The notes under the pieces are model-generated. The model saw only the letters and a program-made list of their open reading frames with translations, did no database searches and had not been told where the DNA came from. The position numbers and the translations under genes are program-made. Source: Nocardioides marmoriginsengisoli (GTDB lineage Bacteria; Actinomycetota; Actinomycetes; Propionibacteriales; Nocardioidaceae). From it: a DNA stretch of 64,000 nucleotides. The stretch lies in the NCBI RefSeq assembly GCF_003725695.1, contig NZ_RJSE01000003.1:380006-444005 (forward strand), read 5' to 3'. This document shows, piece by piece, positions 1 through 7,240 of the stretch (positions within the stretch are counted from its first letter, which is position 1; every line of letters starts with the position of its first letter).

Positions 1-41
1 GGCGGCGGTGCTGCGGGCATGCCGAGGGAGACCGATGTCAT
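1..41 (-). CDS. ispG: ispG (gcpE) 5' fragment, 4-hydroxy-3-methylbut-2-enyl diphosphate synthase
   Basis: Only the first 13 codons are inside the window, read from an ATG at 41-39. They encode MTSVSLGMPAAPPP, which matches the usual N-terminus of actinobacterial IspG (M-T-x-x-S-L-G-M-P). IspG is the iron-sulfur enzyme that forms HMBPP, the penultimate MEP-pathway step. The position, 29 bases after the rip stop and on the same strand, fits the conserved actinobacterial order dxr-rip-ispG. The call rests on a very short peptide plus synteny. The catalytic region lies outside the window. Confidence 0.75.
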   Translation of the reverse strand, partial: MTSVSLGMPAAPP

Positions 42-70
42 GGGACCAGCCTACCGGCGCTCGGGAAGGC

Positions 71-1366
71 TCAGAGACCGGTGTTGACCGGGACGATCAG
101 GTCGGCGACGACCAGCAGCGCCGTCATCAGCAGCAGCAGCCCCGCGACGACGTACGTCACCGGCAGCAGCTTCGCGACGTCGAAGTGCCCGGGGTCGCGG
201 CGACCGAAGAGCCGGGCGAAGCCGCGTCGTACCGCCTCGTAGAGGGCGCCCGCGATGTGCCCGCCGTCGAGCGGCAGCAGCGGCACGAAGTTGAACATGC
301 CGACGAACAGGTTGACGCTGGCCAGGATCGAGACCAGCAGAGTGACCCGGGTGCCCGCGTCGAGGCGGTCGTCCGAGGTCACCTCGCCGGCGAAGCGGCT
401 CACGCCGAGCACGCTCTGGGGGCTCTCCGGGTCGCGGTCCTGCTGGCCGACCACGGCCTTGGCGACGCCCCACAGCTTCTGCGGGAGCTGGCCCAGCGCC
501 TGCACGGTCTGGCCGGTGTAGTCCCCCATCTGCTGGAGGGTGAAGATCGGACCCTTGGAGACGTTCTCGGCGAGCGGACTGATGCCGAGGTAGCCGACGT
601 CGACGGTCTTGGTCGAGTCGCCCGACGTGGGCACCGTGTTCAGCAGCGTCGTCGCCGTCAGGGTGAGCCGCTCGCCGTCCCGGATGACGTCGATCGCGAC
701 CTTCTGCTCCGGGGTCGCCCGGATCAGCTTCTGCAACTGGTCGTAGGAGGTGATCCGGGTGCCGTTGAAGCCGACGATCTCGTCGCCGACCTTCATGCCC
801 GCCAGCTTGCTCGGAGCGACCGGGTCGCTCGTCGTGCACTTCGGCGCCGGCTTGTCCGGCAGCACCGCGACCACGCAGTCCGGGATCGTGGCGACCTTGG
901 TGGTCGTCTCGGAGACCCCGTGGAACCAGAACACGGCACCGAACAGGAAGAACGCGATCACCAGGTTCACCGTGGGGCCACCGGCCATCACGATGACCTT
1001 CTTCCACCAGGGCAGCCGGTAGAACATCCGGTGCTCGTCACCGGGACGCACCAGCTCGGCCTCGGCGGCCCGGGCGTCGGAGATCAGCCGCCCGAAGGTG
1101 CTGTCCTTGGCCGGGGTCGACGGGTCGCTCGGGGGGAGCATCCCGACGAGCTTGACGAAACCGCCGAGCGGGAACGCCTTGACGCCGTACTCGGTGTCAC
1201 CGCGCTTGGTCGACCACAGGGTCTTCCCGAAGCCGACGAAGAACTGCGGAACCCGGACGCCGAAGCGCTTCGCGGGCAGCATGTGGCCGCACTCGTGCAA
1301 GGCGATCGAGATGGCCAGGCCGACCACGATCACCAGCACGCCGAGCACGTACAACAGCACGGTCAT
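71..1366 (-). CDS. rip1: Site-2 intramembrane metalloprotease (RseP/Rip1 family, M50)
   Basis: A 431-residue membrane zinc protease that cleaves substrates such as anti-sigma factors within the membrane. The zinc motif HECGH is at residues 24-28 inside the first transmembrane helix. A PDZ domain lies in the middle (about 150-260), followed by the second M50 motif PLLPLDGGH near residue 365 and a final transmembrane segment. I chose the ATG at 1366-1364, which shares one base with the dxr stop (TGATG) and suggests translational coupling. An in-frame TTG one codon upstream is less likely. It sits between dxr and ispG, the usual place in actinobacteria. By homology with mycobacterial Rip1 it probably controls envelope-stress sigma factors; its substrate cannot be read from the sequence. 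Confidence 0.95.
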   Translation of the reverse strand: MTVLLYVLGVLVIVVGLAISIALHECGHMLPAKRFGVRVPQFFVGFGKTLWSTKRGDTEYGVKAFPLGGFVKLVGMLPPSDPSTPAKDSTFGRLISDARAAEAELVRPGDEHRMFYRLPWWKKVIVMAGGPTVNLVIAFFLFGAVFWFHGVSETTTKVATIPDCVVAVLPDKPAPKCTTSDPVAPSKLAGMKVGDEIVGFNGTRITSYDQLQKLIRATPEQKVAIDVIRDGERLTLTATTLLNTVPTSGDSTKTVDVGYLGISPLAENVSKGPIFTLQQMGDYTGQTVQALGQLPQKLWGVAKAVVGQQDRDPESPQSVLGVSRFAGEVTSDDRLDAGTRVTLLVSILASVNLFVGMFNFVPLLPLDGGHIAGALYEAVRRGFARLFGRRDPGHFDVAKLLPVTYVVAGLLLLMTALLVVADLIVPVNTGL

Positions 1367-2484
1367 CAATTCTTCTCCAGCAGACGGGCGACCTCGCGGC
1401 GAGCCCAGGCGTCGGCCTCGAGCACGTCTTCGACGGTGAGGTTCGTTCCCGACGAGCGTACGTCGTTCCCGGTCGAACCGCCTGCCCGAAGATCAAGAAT
1501 TGCCCCAATTGTGTCCACGATGCCGAGAAACGGCAGCCGCCCCGCGCGGAACGCTGCGACGCACTCCTCGTTGGCGGCGTTGTAGACCGCCGGTGCGGTG
1601 CCGCCGGCGGTGCCGGCCGCACGGGCCAGCCGGACCGACGGGAACGCCTCGTCGTCGAGCGGGAAGAACTCCCAGGTCTGGGCGCTGGTCCAGTCGACCG
1701 CCGGCGCCACGTCGTCGAGACGGTCCGGCCAGGCCATCCCGAGCGCGATCGGGATCAGCATCGTCGGCGGCGAGGCCTGCGCAATCGTCGACCCGTCGAC
1801 GAACTCGACCATCGAGTGCACCACCGAGGTGGGGTGCACGACCACGTCGATCCGGTCGAACGGGATCCCGAAGAGCAGGTGCGCCTCGATCACCTCCAGG
1901 CCCTTGTTGACCAGGGTCGCGGAGTTGATCGTGACCACCGGTCCCATGTCCCAGGTCGGGTGGTTCAGCGCCTCGTCGACCGAGACCGACGCGAGGTCGG
2001 CCCGGGTGCGGCCGCGGAACGGTCCCCCGCTCGCGGTCAGCACCAACCTGCGGACCTCGGCGGCCGACCCGGAGCGCAGGCACTGGGCGAGCGCGCTGTG
2101 CTCGCTGTCGACCGGCACGATCTGGCCCGGCCGTGCCCGCGAGGTCACCGCCGAGCCGCCCATGATCAGCGACTCCTTGTTGGCCAGCGCCAGGGTGTTG
2201 CCGGCGTCCAGGGCCGCGACGGTCGGACGCAGGCCGACGGCCCCGGTGATCCCGTTGAGGACGACGTCGACCTCCAGCGAGGCCGCCTCGACCGAGGCGC
2301 TCTCCCCCAACCCGCAGAATCCGGGGGCGAACTCGGCCACCTGCGCGTCGTACAGGTCCCGGTTCGAGCCACCGGCCGTCAACCCCACCACCCGGAACCG
2401 ATCCGGGTTGGCCCGTACGACGTCCAGCGCCTGAGTCCCGATCGATCCGGTCGAACCCAGGATCACTACATCGCGTCTGCTCAC
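1366..2484 (-). CDS. dxr: 1-deoxy-D-xylulose 5-phosphate reductoisomerase
   Basis: DXR converts DXP to MEP with NADPH, the first committed step of non-mevalonate isoprenoid synthesis. The protein is 372 residues and shows the N-terminal NADPH motif LGSTGSIG near residues 9-16, the active-site segment SEHSAL, and the substrate-loop region ASGGPFRG. The GTG start at 2484 has no Shine-Dalgarno. Instead AAGAAT lies at 2491-2496 with a 6-base spacer to the start, the pattern of a leaderless transcript. The stop overlaps the rip start by one base, so the two genes probably form an operon that continues into ispG. Confidence 0.97.
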   Translation of the reverse strand: MSRRDVVILGSTGSIGTQALDVVRANPDRFRVVGLTAGGSNRDLYDAQVAEFAPGFCGLGESASVEAASLEVDVVLNGITGAVGLRPTVAALDAGNTLALANKESLIMGGSAVTSRARPGQIVPVDSEHSALAQCLRSGSAAEVRRLVLTASGGPFRGRTRADLASVSVDEALNHPTWDMGPVVTINSATLVNKGLEVIEAHLLFGIPFDRIDVVVHPTSVVHSMVEFVDGSTIAQASPPTMLIPIALGMAWPDRLDDVAPAVDWTSAQTWEFFPLDDEAFPSVRLARAAGTAGGTAPAVYNAANEECVAAFRAGRLPFLGIVDTIGAILDLRAGGSTGNDVRSSGTNLTVEDVLEADAWARREVARLLEKN

Positions 2485-2490
2485 CGGAGC

Positions 2491-2496
2491 ATTCTT
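2491..2496 (-). promoter_or_regulatory. -10 element of leaderless dxr
   Basis: AAGAAT on the minus strand lies 6 bases before the GTG of dxr. No Shine-Dalgarno is present. This placement would start transcription at or next to the first base of the start codon. Predicted by eye and by its match to the same spacing at other genes in the window. Confidence 0.5.
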
Positions 2497-2520
2497 CCAA
2501 ACCCCGAAAGGCGAGGCGGA

Positions 2521-3987
2521 CTAGGCGGGGAAGGCGACGTACTTGGTCTCCAGGTACTCCGCGATCCCCTCGTTGCCGCCCTCCCGGCCGGTCCCGGACT
2601 GCTTGACGCCTCCGAACGGCGCGCCGGCGTTCGAGACGATGCCCTGGTTGAGGCCGATCATCCCGGTCTCCAGTGCCTCGCAGACCTTGAAGGCCCGGCC
2701 GAGGTCGCGGGTGAACACGTAGGCGACCAGCCCGTACTCGGTGCGGTTGGCCGCCGCGATCGCCTCCTCGTCGGTCGCGAAAGTGGCGATCGGGGCGACC
2801 GGGCCGAAGATCTCCTCGTTCAGCACCTGCGCCTCGGCCGGTACGCCGGTGAGCACGGTCGGGGCGTAGAAGTAGCCGGCGCCGTCGCCCTTCGTCCCGC
2901 CAGTGACCACGGTCGCACCGCGGGCCACCGCGTCGTCGACGAGCTCGGCGACCTTGTCGCGCTGGACGGCGTCGATCAGCGGCCCGACGTCGGTGCCGGC
3001 CTCGGTGCCCCGGCCGACGGCGAGAGCGCCCATCCGGGCGGCGAGCTTCGCGGCGAACTCCTCGGCCACCGACTCGTGCACGTGGAACCGGTTGGCCGAC
3101 GTGCAGGCCTCGCCCATGTTCCGCATCTTGGCCAGCATCGCGCCGTCGACCGCGGCGTCCAGGTCCGCATCGGCGAAGACCAGGAACGGAGCGTTGCCGC
3201 CGAGCTCCATCGAGACCTTGAGCACCTGGTCGGCGGCCTGCGCGATCAGCTTCTTGCCGACCTCGGTGGAACCGGTGAAGGAGAGCTTGCGCAGGCGCGG
3301 GTCGCCGATGATCGGTTCCGAGACCGCCGACGAGCTGGTCGCGGTGATCACGTTGAGGACCCCTGGCGGCAGACCGCACTCCTCGAGCACCTTCGCCAGC
3401 GCGAGCATCGACAGCGGGGTCTGCTGCGCCGGCTTGACCACCATCGTGCACCCGGCCGCGATCGCCGGACCGATCTTCCGGGTCCCCATCGCGTTCGGGA
3501 AATTCCACGGCGTGATGAAGTAGCAGGGACCGACCGGCTGCCGCATCACCAGCACCCGGCTGGCTCCGTTGCCGCTGGTCTTGTAGTAGCCGTCGAGCCG
3601 CAGCGCCTCGCCGGAGAACCAGCGGAAGAACTCAGCCGCGTACGCGAGCTCGCCCCGGGACTCGGCGAGCGCCTTGCCCATCTCCAGCGTCATCAGCAGC
3701 GCCAGCTCCTCGGACCGCTCGCCGAGTGCCAGGAAGGCGCGGTGCAGGATCTCGGAGCGCTCGTTCGGCGGGGTCGCGGCCCAGCCCGGCTGCGCGGCGA
3801 CCGCGGCGTCGAGCGCGGCGCGGGCGTCGTCGGGCGTGGCATCGGCGATCTCGCAGAGGGTCAGGCCGGTGGCCGGATCCTCGACGCCGAAGGTCGCTCC
3901 GCCGGAGGCGTCGCGCCACTCCCCGGCGATCAGCAGCTGCTTCGGTACGGCGCTCAGGACGGACTGCTCGGTGGGCACACTGGTCAT
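2521..3987 (-). CDS. gabD: NAD(P)-dependent succinate-semialdehyde-type dehydrogenase
   Basis: An aldehyde dehydrogenase of 488 residues. The general-base glutamate is in MELGGNAPF and the nucleophilic cysteine in GEACTSANRF, about 34 residues later, as in active members. The PWNFP and FTGST signatures of the family are present. Overall resemblance is to GabD/SSADH enzymes that oxidise succinate semialdehyde to succinate in GABA breakdown, but substrate choice within this superfamily is hard to read from motifs. I chose the ATG at 3987, preceded by AAGGTG eight bases upstream. A GTG at 3996 is the alternative. It is divergent from the BtuF-like gene and upstream of dxr, with no visible pathway partner. 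Confidence 0.85.
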   Translation of the reverse strand: MTSVPTEQSVLSAVPKQLLIAGEWRDASGGATFGVEDPATGLTLCEIADATPDDARAALDAAVAAQPGWAATPPNERSEILHRAFLALGERSEELALLMTLEMGKALAESRGELAYAAEFFRWFSGEALRLDGYYKTSGNGASRVLVMRQPVGPCYFITPWNFPNAMGTRKIGPAIAAGCTMVVKPAQQTPLSMLALAKVLEECGLPPGVLNVITATSSSAVSEPIIGDPRLRKLSFTGSTEVGKKLIAQAADQVLKVSMELGGNAPFLVFADADLDAAVDGAMLAKMRNMGEACTSANRFHVHESVAEEFAAKLAARMGALAVGRGTEAGTDVGPLIDAVQRDKVAELVDDAVARGATVVTGGTKGDGAGYFYAPTVLTGVPAEAQVLNEEIFGPVAPIATFATDEEAIAAANRTEYGLVAYVFTRDLGRAFKVCEALETGMIGLNQGIVSNAGAPFGGVKQSGTGREGGNEGIAEYLETKYVAFPA

Positions 3988-3998
3988 GCTGATCACCT

Positions 3999-4004
3999 TA
4001 GAGT
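3999..4004 (+). promoter_or_regulatory. -10 element of leaderless BtuF-like gene
   Basis: TAGAGT ends 6 bases before the GTG at 4011, and no ribosome-binding site lies between. Only 23 bases separate this start from the gabD start on the other strand, so promoter and coding ends overlap closely. Predicted by pattern. Confidence 0.55.
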
Positions 4005-4010
4005 CGTCGT

Positions 4011-4865
4011 GTGCGCATCGTCAGCCTGCTCCCGTCGACCACCGAGATCCTGTTCGCGATCGGTGCCGGTGGCGACGTGGTCGGCGTGACCTTCGAGTGC
4101 GACTTCCCCGCCGAGGCGCGGTCCCGCAGGATCGTCTCGACCTCGGCGATGCCCGAGGGCCTGACCCCGGCGGAGATCGACGCGTTCGTGGTCGCCGCGA
4201 TGGCCCGGGGCGACGACCTCTACCACCTCGACGCGGGCGCGCTGCGCGGCCTGGACGCCGACCTGGTGGTGACCCAGGACCTCTGCGCCGTCTGCGCGGT
4301 GGACGTCTCGGTCGTCGACGAGGCGCTCGCCCACCTCGGCTGCACGGCGGACGTGCTCACCATCGACCCGTACACCCTGGGCGAGGTCTTCGACTCGATC
4401 GAGACCCTCGGCGCCGCGACCGGCCACCTCGGCGAGGCCCGGGCCCTCGTCCTCGACCAGCGCGCCCGGCTCGACGCGGTGGCGGCCCGGATCGCCGGGC
4501 GGAGCAGGCCCCGGGTGATGTTCCTGGAGTGGACCGACCCGCCGTTCGCTCCGGGGCACTGGATCCCGGAGATGATCCGGCTGGCCGGCGGCGAGCCGCT
4601 GCTCGCCACCCCCGGCGCGAAGTCCGAGCGGGTGACCTGGGAGCAGGTGCACGAGGCCGCTCCCGAGGTCGTGATCGTCGCGCCGTGCGGGTACGACCGG
4701 GCCGGCTCCGCCGCGCTGGCCGACGCCCTGGTGGCGACCGGGGTGCTTCCCGCCGGCGTCCCGGTGCACGCCGTCGACGCCAACGCCTCCTGGGCACGAC
4801 CGGGGACGCGGCTCGTGGACGGCGTCGAGGAGCTCGCGACCCTGCTGCACCGTAGCCGCGAATAA
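4011..4865 (+). CDS. BtuF-like cobalamin/Fe-chelate binding protein without signal peptide
   Basis: A 284-residue protein of the helical-backbone periplasmic-binding fold (BtuF/FepB type). It opens with RIVSLLPSTTEILFAIG, the typical start of the mature domain, and continues with a TQDLCAVCAV segment and a C-terminal half ending VDANASWARPGTRLVDGVEEL. No signal peptide or lipobox precedes the domain and no ABC permease or ATPase gene is adjacent. It is therefore probably one of the cytoplasmic cobalamin-binding-annotated proteins common in actinobacteria rather than a transporter subunit. The ligand is not demonstrated. The GTG start is leaderless. Confidence 0.8.
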   Translation: MRIVSLLPSTTEILFAIGAGGDVVGVTFECDFPAEARSRRIVSTSAMPEGLTPAEIDAFVVAAMARGDDLYHLDAGALRGLDADLVVTQDLCAVCAVDVSVVDEALAHLGCTADVLTIDPYTLGEVFDSIETLGAATGHLGEARALVLDQRARLDAVAARIAGRSRPRVMFLEWTDPPFAPGHWIPEMIRLAGGEPLLATPGAKSERVTWEQVHEAAPEVVIVAPCGYDRAGSAALADALVATGVLPAGVPVHAVDANASWARPGTRLVDGVEELATLLHRSRE

Positions 4866-4923
4866 CCCGTTGCCCCGCCGCGGCCGGTCCGTCACCATGG
4901 TGCTGCGGCTGATCGGTCGCCCC

Positions 4924-5003
4924 GTACTCCGGAGAAGGGAGCGTGACATGTACGTCGCTGTTGTCGGCCTGCCCGCCGCCCCTTCCCTTTCTTCCCGGAG
5001 TAC
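4924..5003 (+). promoter_or_regulatory. Structured leader of RIO kinase gene (SD-sequestering stem)
   Basis: GTACTCCGG at 4924-4932 is the exact reverse complement of CCGGAGTAC at 4995-5003. Pairing continues with single-base bulges between 4933-4940 and 4984-4993, giving about 17 pairs. The 5' arm carries the AGGGAG that would serve a small upstream ORF, and the 3' arm carries the CGGAG that serves the kinase start at 5006. Folding would hide both. The sequence shows the pairing; the regulatory role is inferred. Confidence 0.5.
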
Positions 5004-5040
5004 TCATGACTACGCACGATCCGGCGTCTCCCGACGCTGA
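4948..5040 (+). CDS. Possible upstream leader ORF, 30 aa
   Basis: An ATG at 4948 follows AGGGAG (4936-4941) by six bases and opens a 30-codon frame starting MYVAVVGLPAAPS. It ends at TGA 5038-5040, so it overlaps the first codons of the RIO kinase (start 5006) in another frame. The peptide resembles nothing I recognise. Its good ribosome-binding site and its place inside a long stem make it a candidate regulatory uORF, but a chance frame is possible. Confidence 0.3.
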   Translation: MYVAVVGLPAAPSLSSRSTHDYARSGVSRR

Positions 5041-5866
5041 CTTCTCCACCCTCGACCCGGCCTTCGAGTTCGACTACGTCGCGATCGACGATCCGACCGA
5101 CGGCGGCCGGTTCACCCGGTACTGGGACCTGGAGCCGCTCCAGCGCGGCCCGCAGCCGGTCCCGGACTGGCTCGTCACCGACCGCGCGGCGGTCGAGCAC
5201 GAGCTCGGCATCCTGAAGACCGGCAAGGAGGCCGAGGTCTTCCTGCTGGAACGGTCGGTCCCGGCGACGGGCGCCTCGTGCGTGCTCGCCGCCAAGCGCT
5301 ACCGCGGCGAGGACCACCGCGACTTCCACCGCAACGACGGCTACACCCAGGGCCGCCGGGTCCGCGACACCCGCGTCACCCGGGCGATGGCCAAGAAGAG
5401 CAGCTTCGGCCGCCAGGTCGCCGCCGGTCAGTGGGCCGGCGCCGAGTGGGAGTCGCTGAAGCGCTGCTACGAGCTCGGGGTTCCGGTCCCCTACCCGGTG
5501 CAGATCGACGGCACCGAGATCCTGATGGAGCTGATCACCGTGGACGGCGAGGCCGCGCCGCGGCTGGCGAACACCCGGCCGGAGCGCGCGCTGCTCGAGG
5601 ACTGGTTCGACCAGCTGCGTTCCGCGATGGTCACGCTGGCCGAGCGCGGGCTCGCCCATGGTGACCTGTCGCCGTACAACATCCTCGCCGCGGGCGAGCG
5701 CCTGGTGATCATCGACCTGCCGCAGATGGTCGACGTGGTCGCCAATCCCCAAGGGTCGGAGTTCCTGATGCGCGACTGCCACAACGTCTGCACCTGGTTC
5801 GTCCGCCGAGGCCTCGAGGTCGACGAGCACGAGCTCTTCGCCGAGCTCCTCGCCGCCTCCTGGTGA
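5006..5866 (+). CDS. RIO-type serine/threonine protein kinase
   Basis: A 286-residue RIO1-like atypical kinase. The N-loop region GKEAEVFLL and the lysine in VLAAKRY take the ATP-binding role. The catalytic loop reads HGDLSPYNIL and the metal-binding aspartate lies in VIIDLPQMV, matching RIO motifs. A basic segment RVTRAMAKKSSFGRQ follows the N-lobe, as in RIO proteins. I chose the ATG at 5006 with CGGAG five bases upstream; a farther-upstream in-frame start would ignore this site. In archaea and eukaryotes RIO kinases help 40S/30S ribosome maturation; bacterial roles are poorly known. The leader stem suggests control of translation. The stop is followed at once by a CGTTGAGTAGGCCC repeat. 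Confidence 0.88.
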   Translation: MTTHDPASPDADFSTLDPAFEFDYVAIDDPTDGGRFTRYWDLEPLQRGPQPVPDWLVTDRAAVEHELGILKTGKEAEVFLLERSVPATGASCVLAAKRYRGEDHRDFHRNDGYTQGRRVRDTRVTRAMAKKSSFGRQVAAGQWAGAEWESLKRCYELGVPVPYPVQIDGTEILMELITVDGEAAPRLANTRPERALLEDWFDQLRSAMVTLAERGLAHGDLSPYNILAAGERLVIIDLPQMVDVVANPQGSEFLMRDCHNVCTWFVRRGLEVDEHELFAELLAASW

Positions 5867-5867
5867 C

Positions 5868-5961
5868 GTTGAGTAGGCCCGTTTGATGCTTGAGTGGGCC
5901 CCTTTCGTCTCTCTCGACGGAATCTCGGGCCTACTCAACGTGCAGAACGGGCCTACTCAAC
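5868..5961. repeat. Palindromic repeat cluster A (GTTGAGTAGGCCC family), bidirectional terminator
   Basis: GTTGAGTAGGCCC at 5868-5880 and a variant CTTGAGTGGGCCCC at 5889-5902 face two inverted copies GGGCCTACTCAAC at 5927-5939 and 5949-5961. The cluster fills the space between two convergent genes, and the last copy contains the stop codon of the glycosyltransferase. It can form alternative long stems. It probably ends transcription in both directions, and related repeats lie at 33163 and 56683. Confidence 0.75.
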
Positions 5962-7144
5962 CTGCCAGGGGGAGGACGCCGGGTTGTCGGACCAGGCGGA
6001 GGTAGTGGTCGAGGAGGGCGTTGTTGACCCCGGCCCAGGTGCGGCCGCGGGTGCCGGCGTACGCCGCTGCCCCCATCCGGGCGCGCAGCCCCGGGCTGGA
6101 GACCAGGGCGTCCAGGTGGGCGTACAGGTCGGACCCGTCGCCCGGGGTGAAGAGCAGCCCGTTCTCGCCGGAGCGGACCAGGTCGCGGGGCCCGCCCGCG
6201 TCGGGCGCCACCACCGGTACGCCGGACGCGAGCGCCTCCTGCGCCGCCTGGCAGAAGGTCTCGGTGCTGCCGGTGTGCACGAACACGTCGAGCGACGCCA
6301 CGATCCGGCCCAGGTCCTCGCCGTGCCGCACCCCCAGGAAGTGCGCGTCCGGGAGCAGCGCCCGCAGGCGGCCCTCCTCGGGGCCTCCGCCCACGACGAC
6401 CAGCCGGTGGCCGGGCAGGTGCTGGATGGCGTGCAGCAGGTCGAGCTCCTTCTCCGCGGCCAGGCGCCCGACGTAGCCGAGCAGCACCTCCCCCGGTTCG
6501 GCGCCCACCTCCTCGCGGAGCTGGTCGGTACGACGACCCGGGTGGAACTGCGCGGTGTCGACGCCGCGCGGCCAGAGCACGGTCCGCCCGACGCCGAGCG
6601 CCGCGAGCTGCTCGGCGCTGGCCGACGACGGCACCAGGTTCAGGTCGGCAGCGCCGTGGATGCTGGTGGTCAGCCGGCGCATCATCGCGGTCCCACCCGG
6701 GAACCGGTAGCGGGCGGCGAACCCGATCAGGTCGGTCTGGTAGACCGCGACGACCGGGATGCCCAGGCTGCGGGCCATCGCGCCGGCGGCACGACCGAGC
6801 AGGGCCGGCGAGGCCAGGTGCACCACGTCCGGCTGGAACTCGGCGAAGATCCGGCGCAGCGTGTGCGCCGAGGCCAACCCGATCGGGAAGTCCCGGTAGC
6901 TGGGCATCGCGACCGAGGCAACCCGGTGCACCCGCGCTCCGGCGTACTCGTCGGGGCCGGAGGGCGCCAGCACCAGGACCTGGTGCGGAGTGGGCTCGAG
7001 GTGCTCGAGGACCCGCCGTACCGAGTTGGTCACGCCGTTGACCTGGGGCAGGAACGACTCGGTGACGACCAGGATCCGCAGCCCGGAGACCGGGTGGGCG
7101 GGGGTGATGGATCGACGGGCCAGGGTGCTTCCCAGGGCGCTCAT
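5957..7144 (-). CDS. GT4-family glycosyltransferase (MgtA/PimB'-like)
   Basis: A 395-residue GT-B glycosyltransferase. The N-terminal domain begins ILVVTESFLPQVNGVTNSV, the acceptor-side motif of the GDP-mannose-dependent alpha-mannosyltransferase group. The C-terminal GT1-type domain has LGYVGRLAAEKELD, VVVGGGPEEGRL and a SLDVFVHTGSTETFCQAAQEALASGVPVVAPDAGGPRD stretch with the E-x7-E donor motif. By family it would mannosylate a glycolipid or phosphatidylinositol-type acceptor; acceptor and sugar are inferred. No Shine-Dalgarno precedes the ATG, and TACCGT lies 7 bases upstream, so the gene is probably leaderless. It stands alone between two convergent or divergent neighbours. Confidence 0.85.
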   Translation of the reverse strand: MSALGSTLARRSITPAHPVSGLRILVVTESFLPQVNGVTNSVRRVLEHLEPTPHQVLVLAPSGPDEYAGARVHRVASVAMPSYRDFPIGLASAHTLRRIFAEFQPDVVHLASPALLGRAAGAMARSLGIPVVAVYQTDLIGFAARYRFPGGTAMMRRLTTSIHGAADLNLVPSSASAEQLAALGVGRTVLWPRGVDTAQFHPGRRTDQLREEVGAEPGEVLLGYVGRLAAEKELDLLHAIQHLPGHRLVVVGGGPEEGRLRALLPDAHFLGVRHGEDLGRIVASLDVFVHTGSTETFCQAAQEALASGVPVVAPDAGGPRDLVRSGENGLLFTPGDGSDLYAHLDALVSSPGLRARMGAAAYAGTRGRTWAGVNNALLDHYLRLVRQPGVLPLAG

Positions 7145-7151
7145 GTCTCTG

Positions 7152-7157
7152 ACGGTA
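7152..7157 (-). promoter_or_regulatory. -10 element of glycosyltransferase gene
   Basis: TACCGT on the minus strand lies 7 bases before the ATG at 7144. No ribosome-binding site intervenes, so the transcript is probably leaderless. Confidence 0.4.
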
Positions 7158-7228
7158 GGAATCGTCCGGCAACGTCAGGGAATCTGCGGCCCTCAGGTCG
7201 GTGAACGTCGGATGTCGAGCCGGCACGC

Positions 7229-7234
7229 TAATTT
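7229..7234 (+). promoter_or_regulatory. -10 element of leaderless LOG gene
   Basis: TAATTT ends exactly 6 bases before the GTG at 7241, and there is no Shine-Dalgarno. The same geometry occurs at 3999 and elsewhere in the window. Confidence 0.55.
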
Positions 7235-7240
7235 CGTCGG

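Noticed and set aside
1816..4089. A 757-codon plus-strand frame over dxr and gabD
   Set aside because: It spans two confident genes on the other strand and has no recognisable domain; it is a shadow.
5868..5961. Repeat cluster A as a CRISPR array
   Set aside because: Copies alternate in orientation, spacing is irregular and no cas genes are near; palindromic terminator repeats explain it better.
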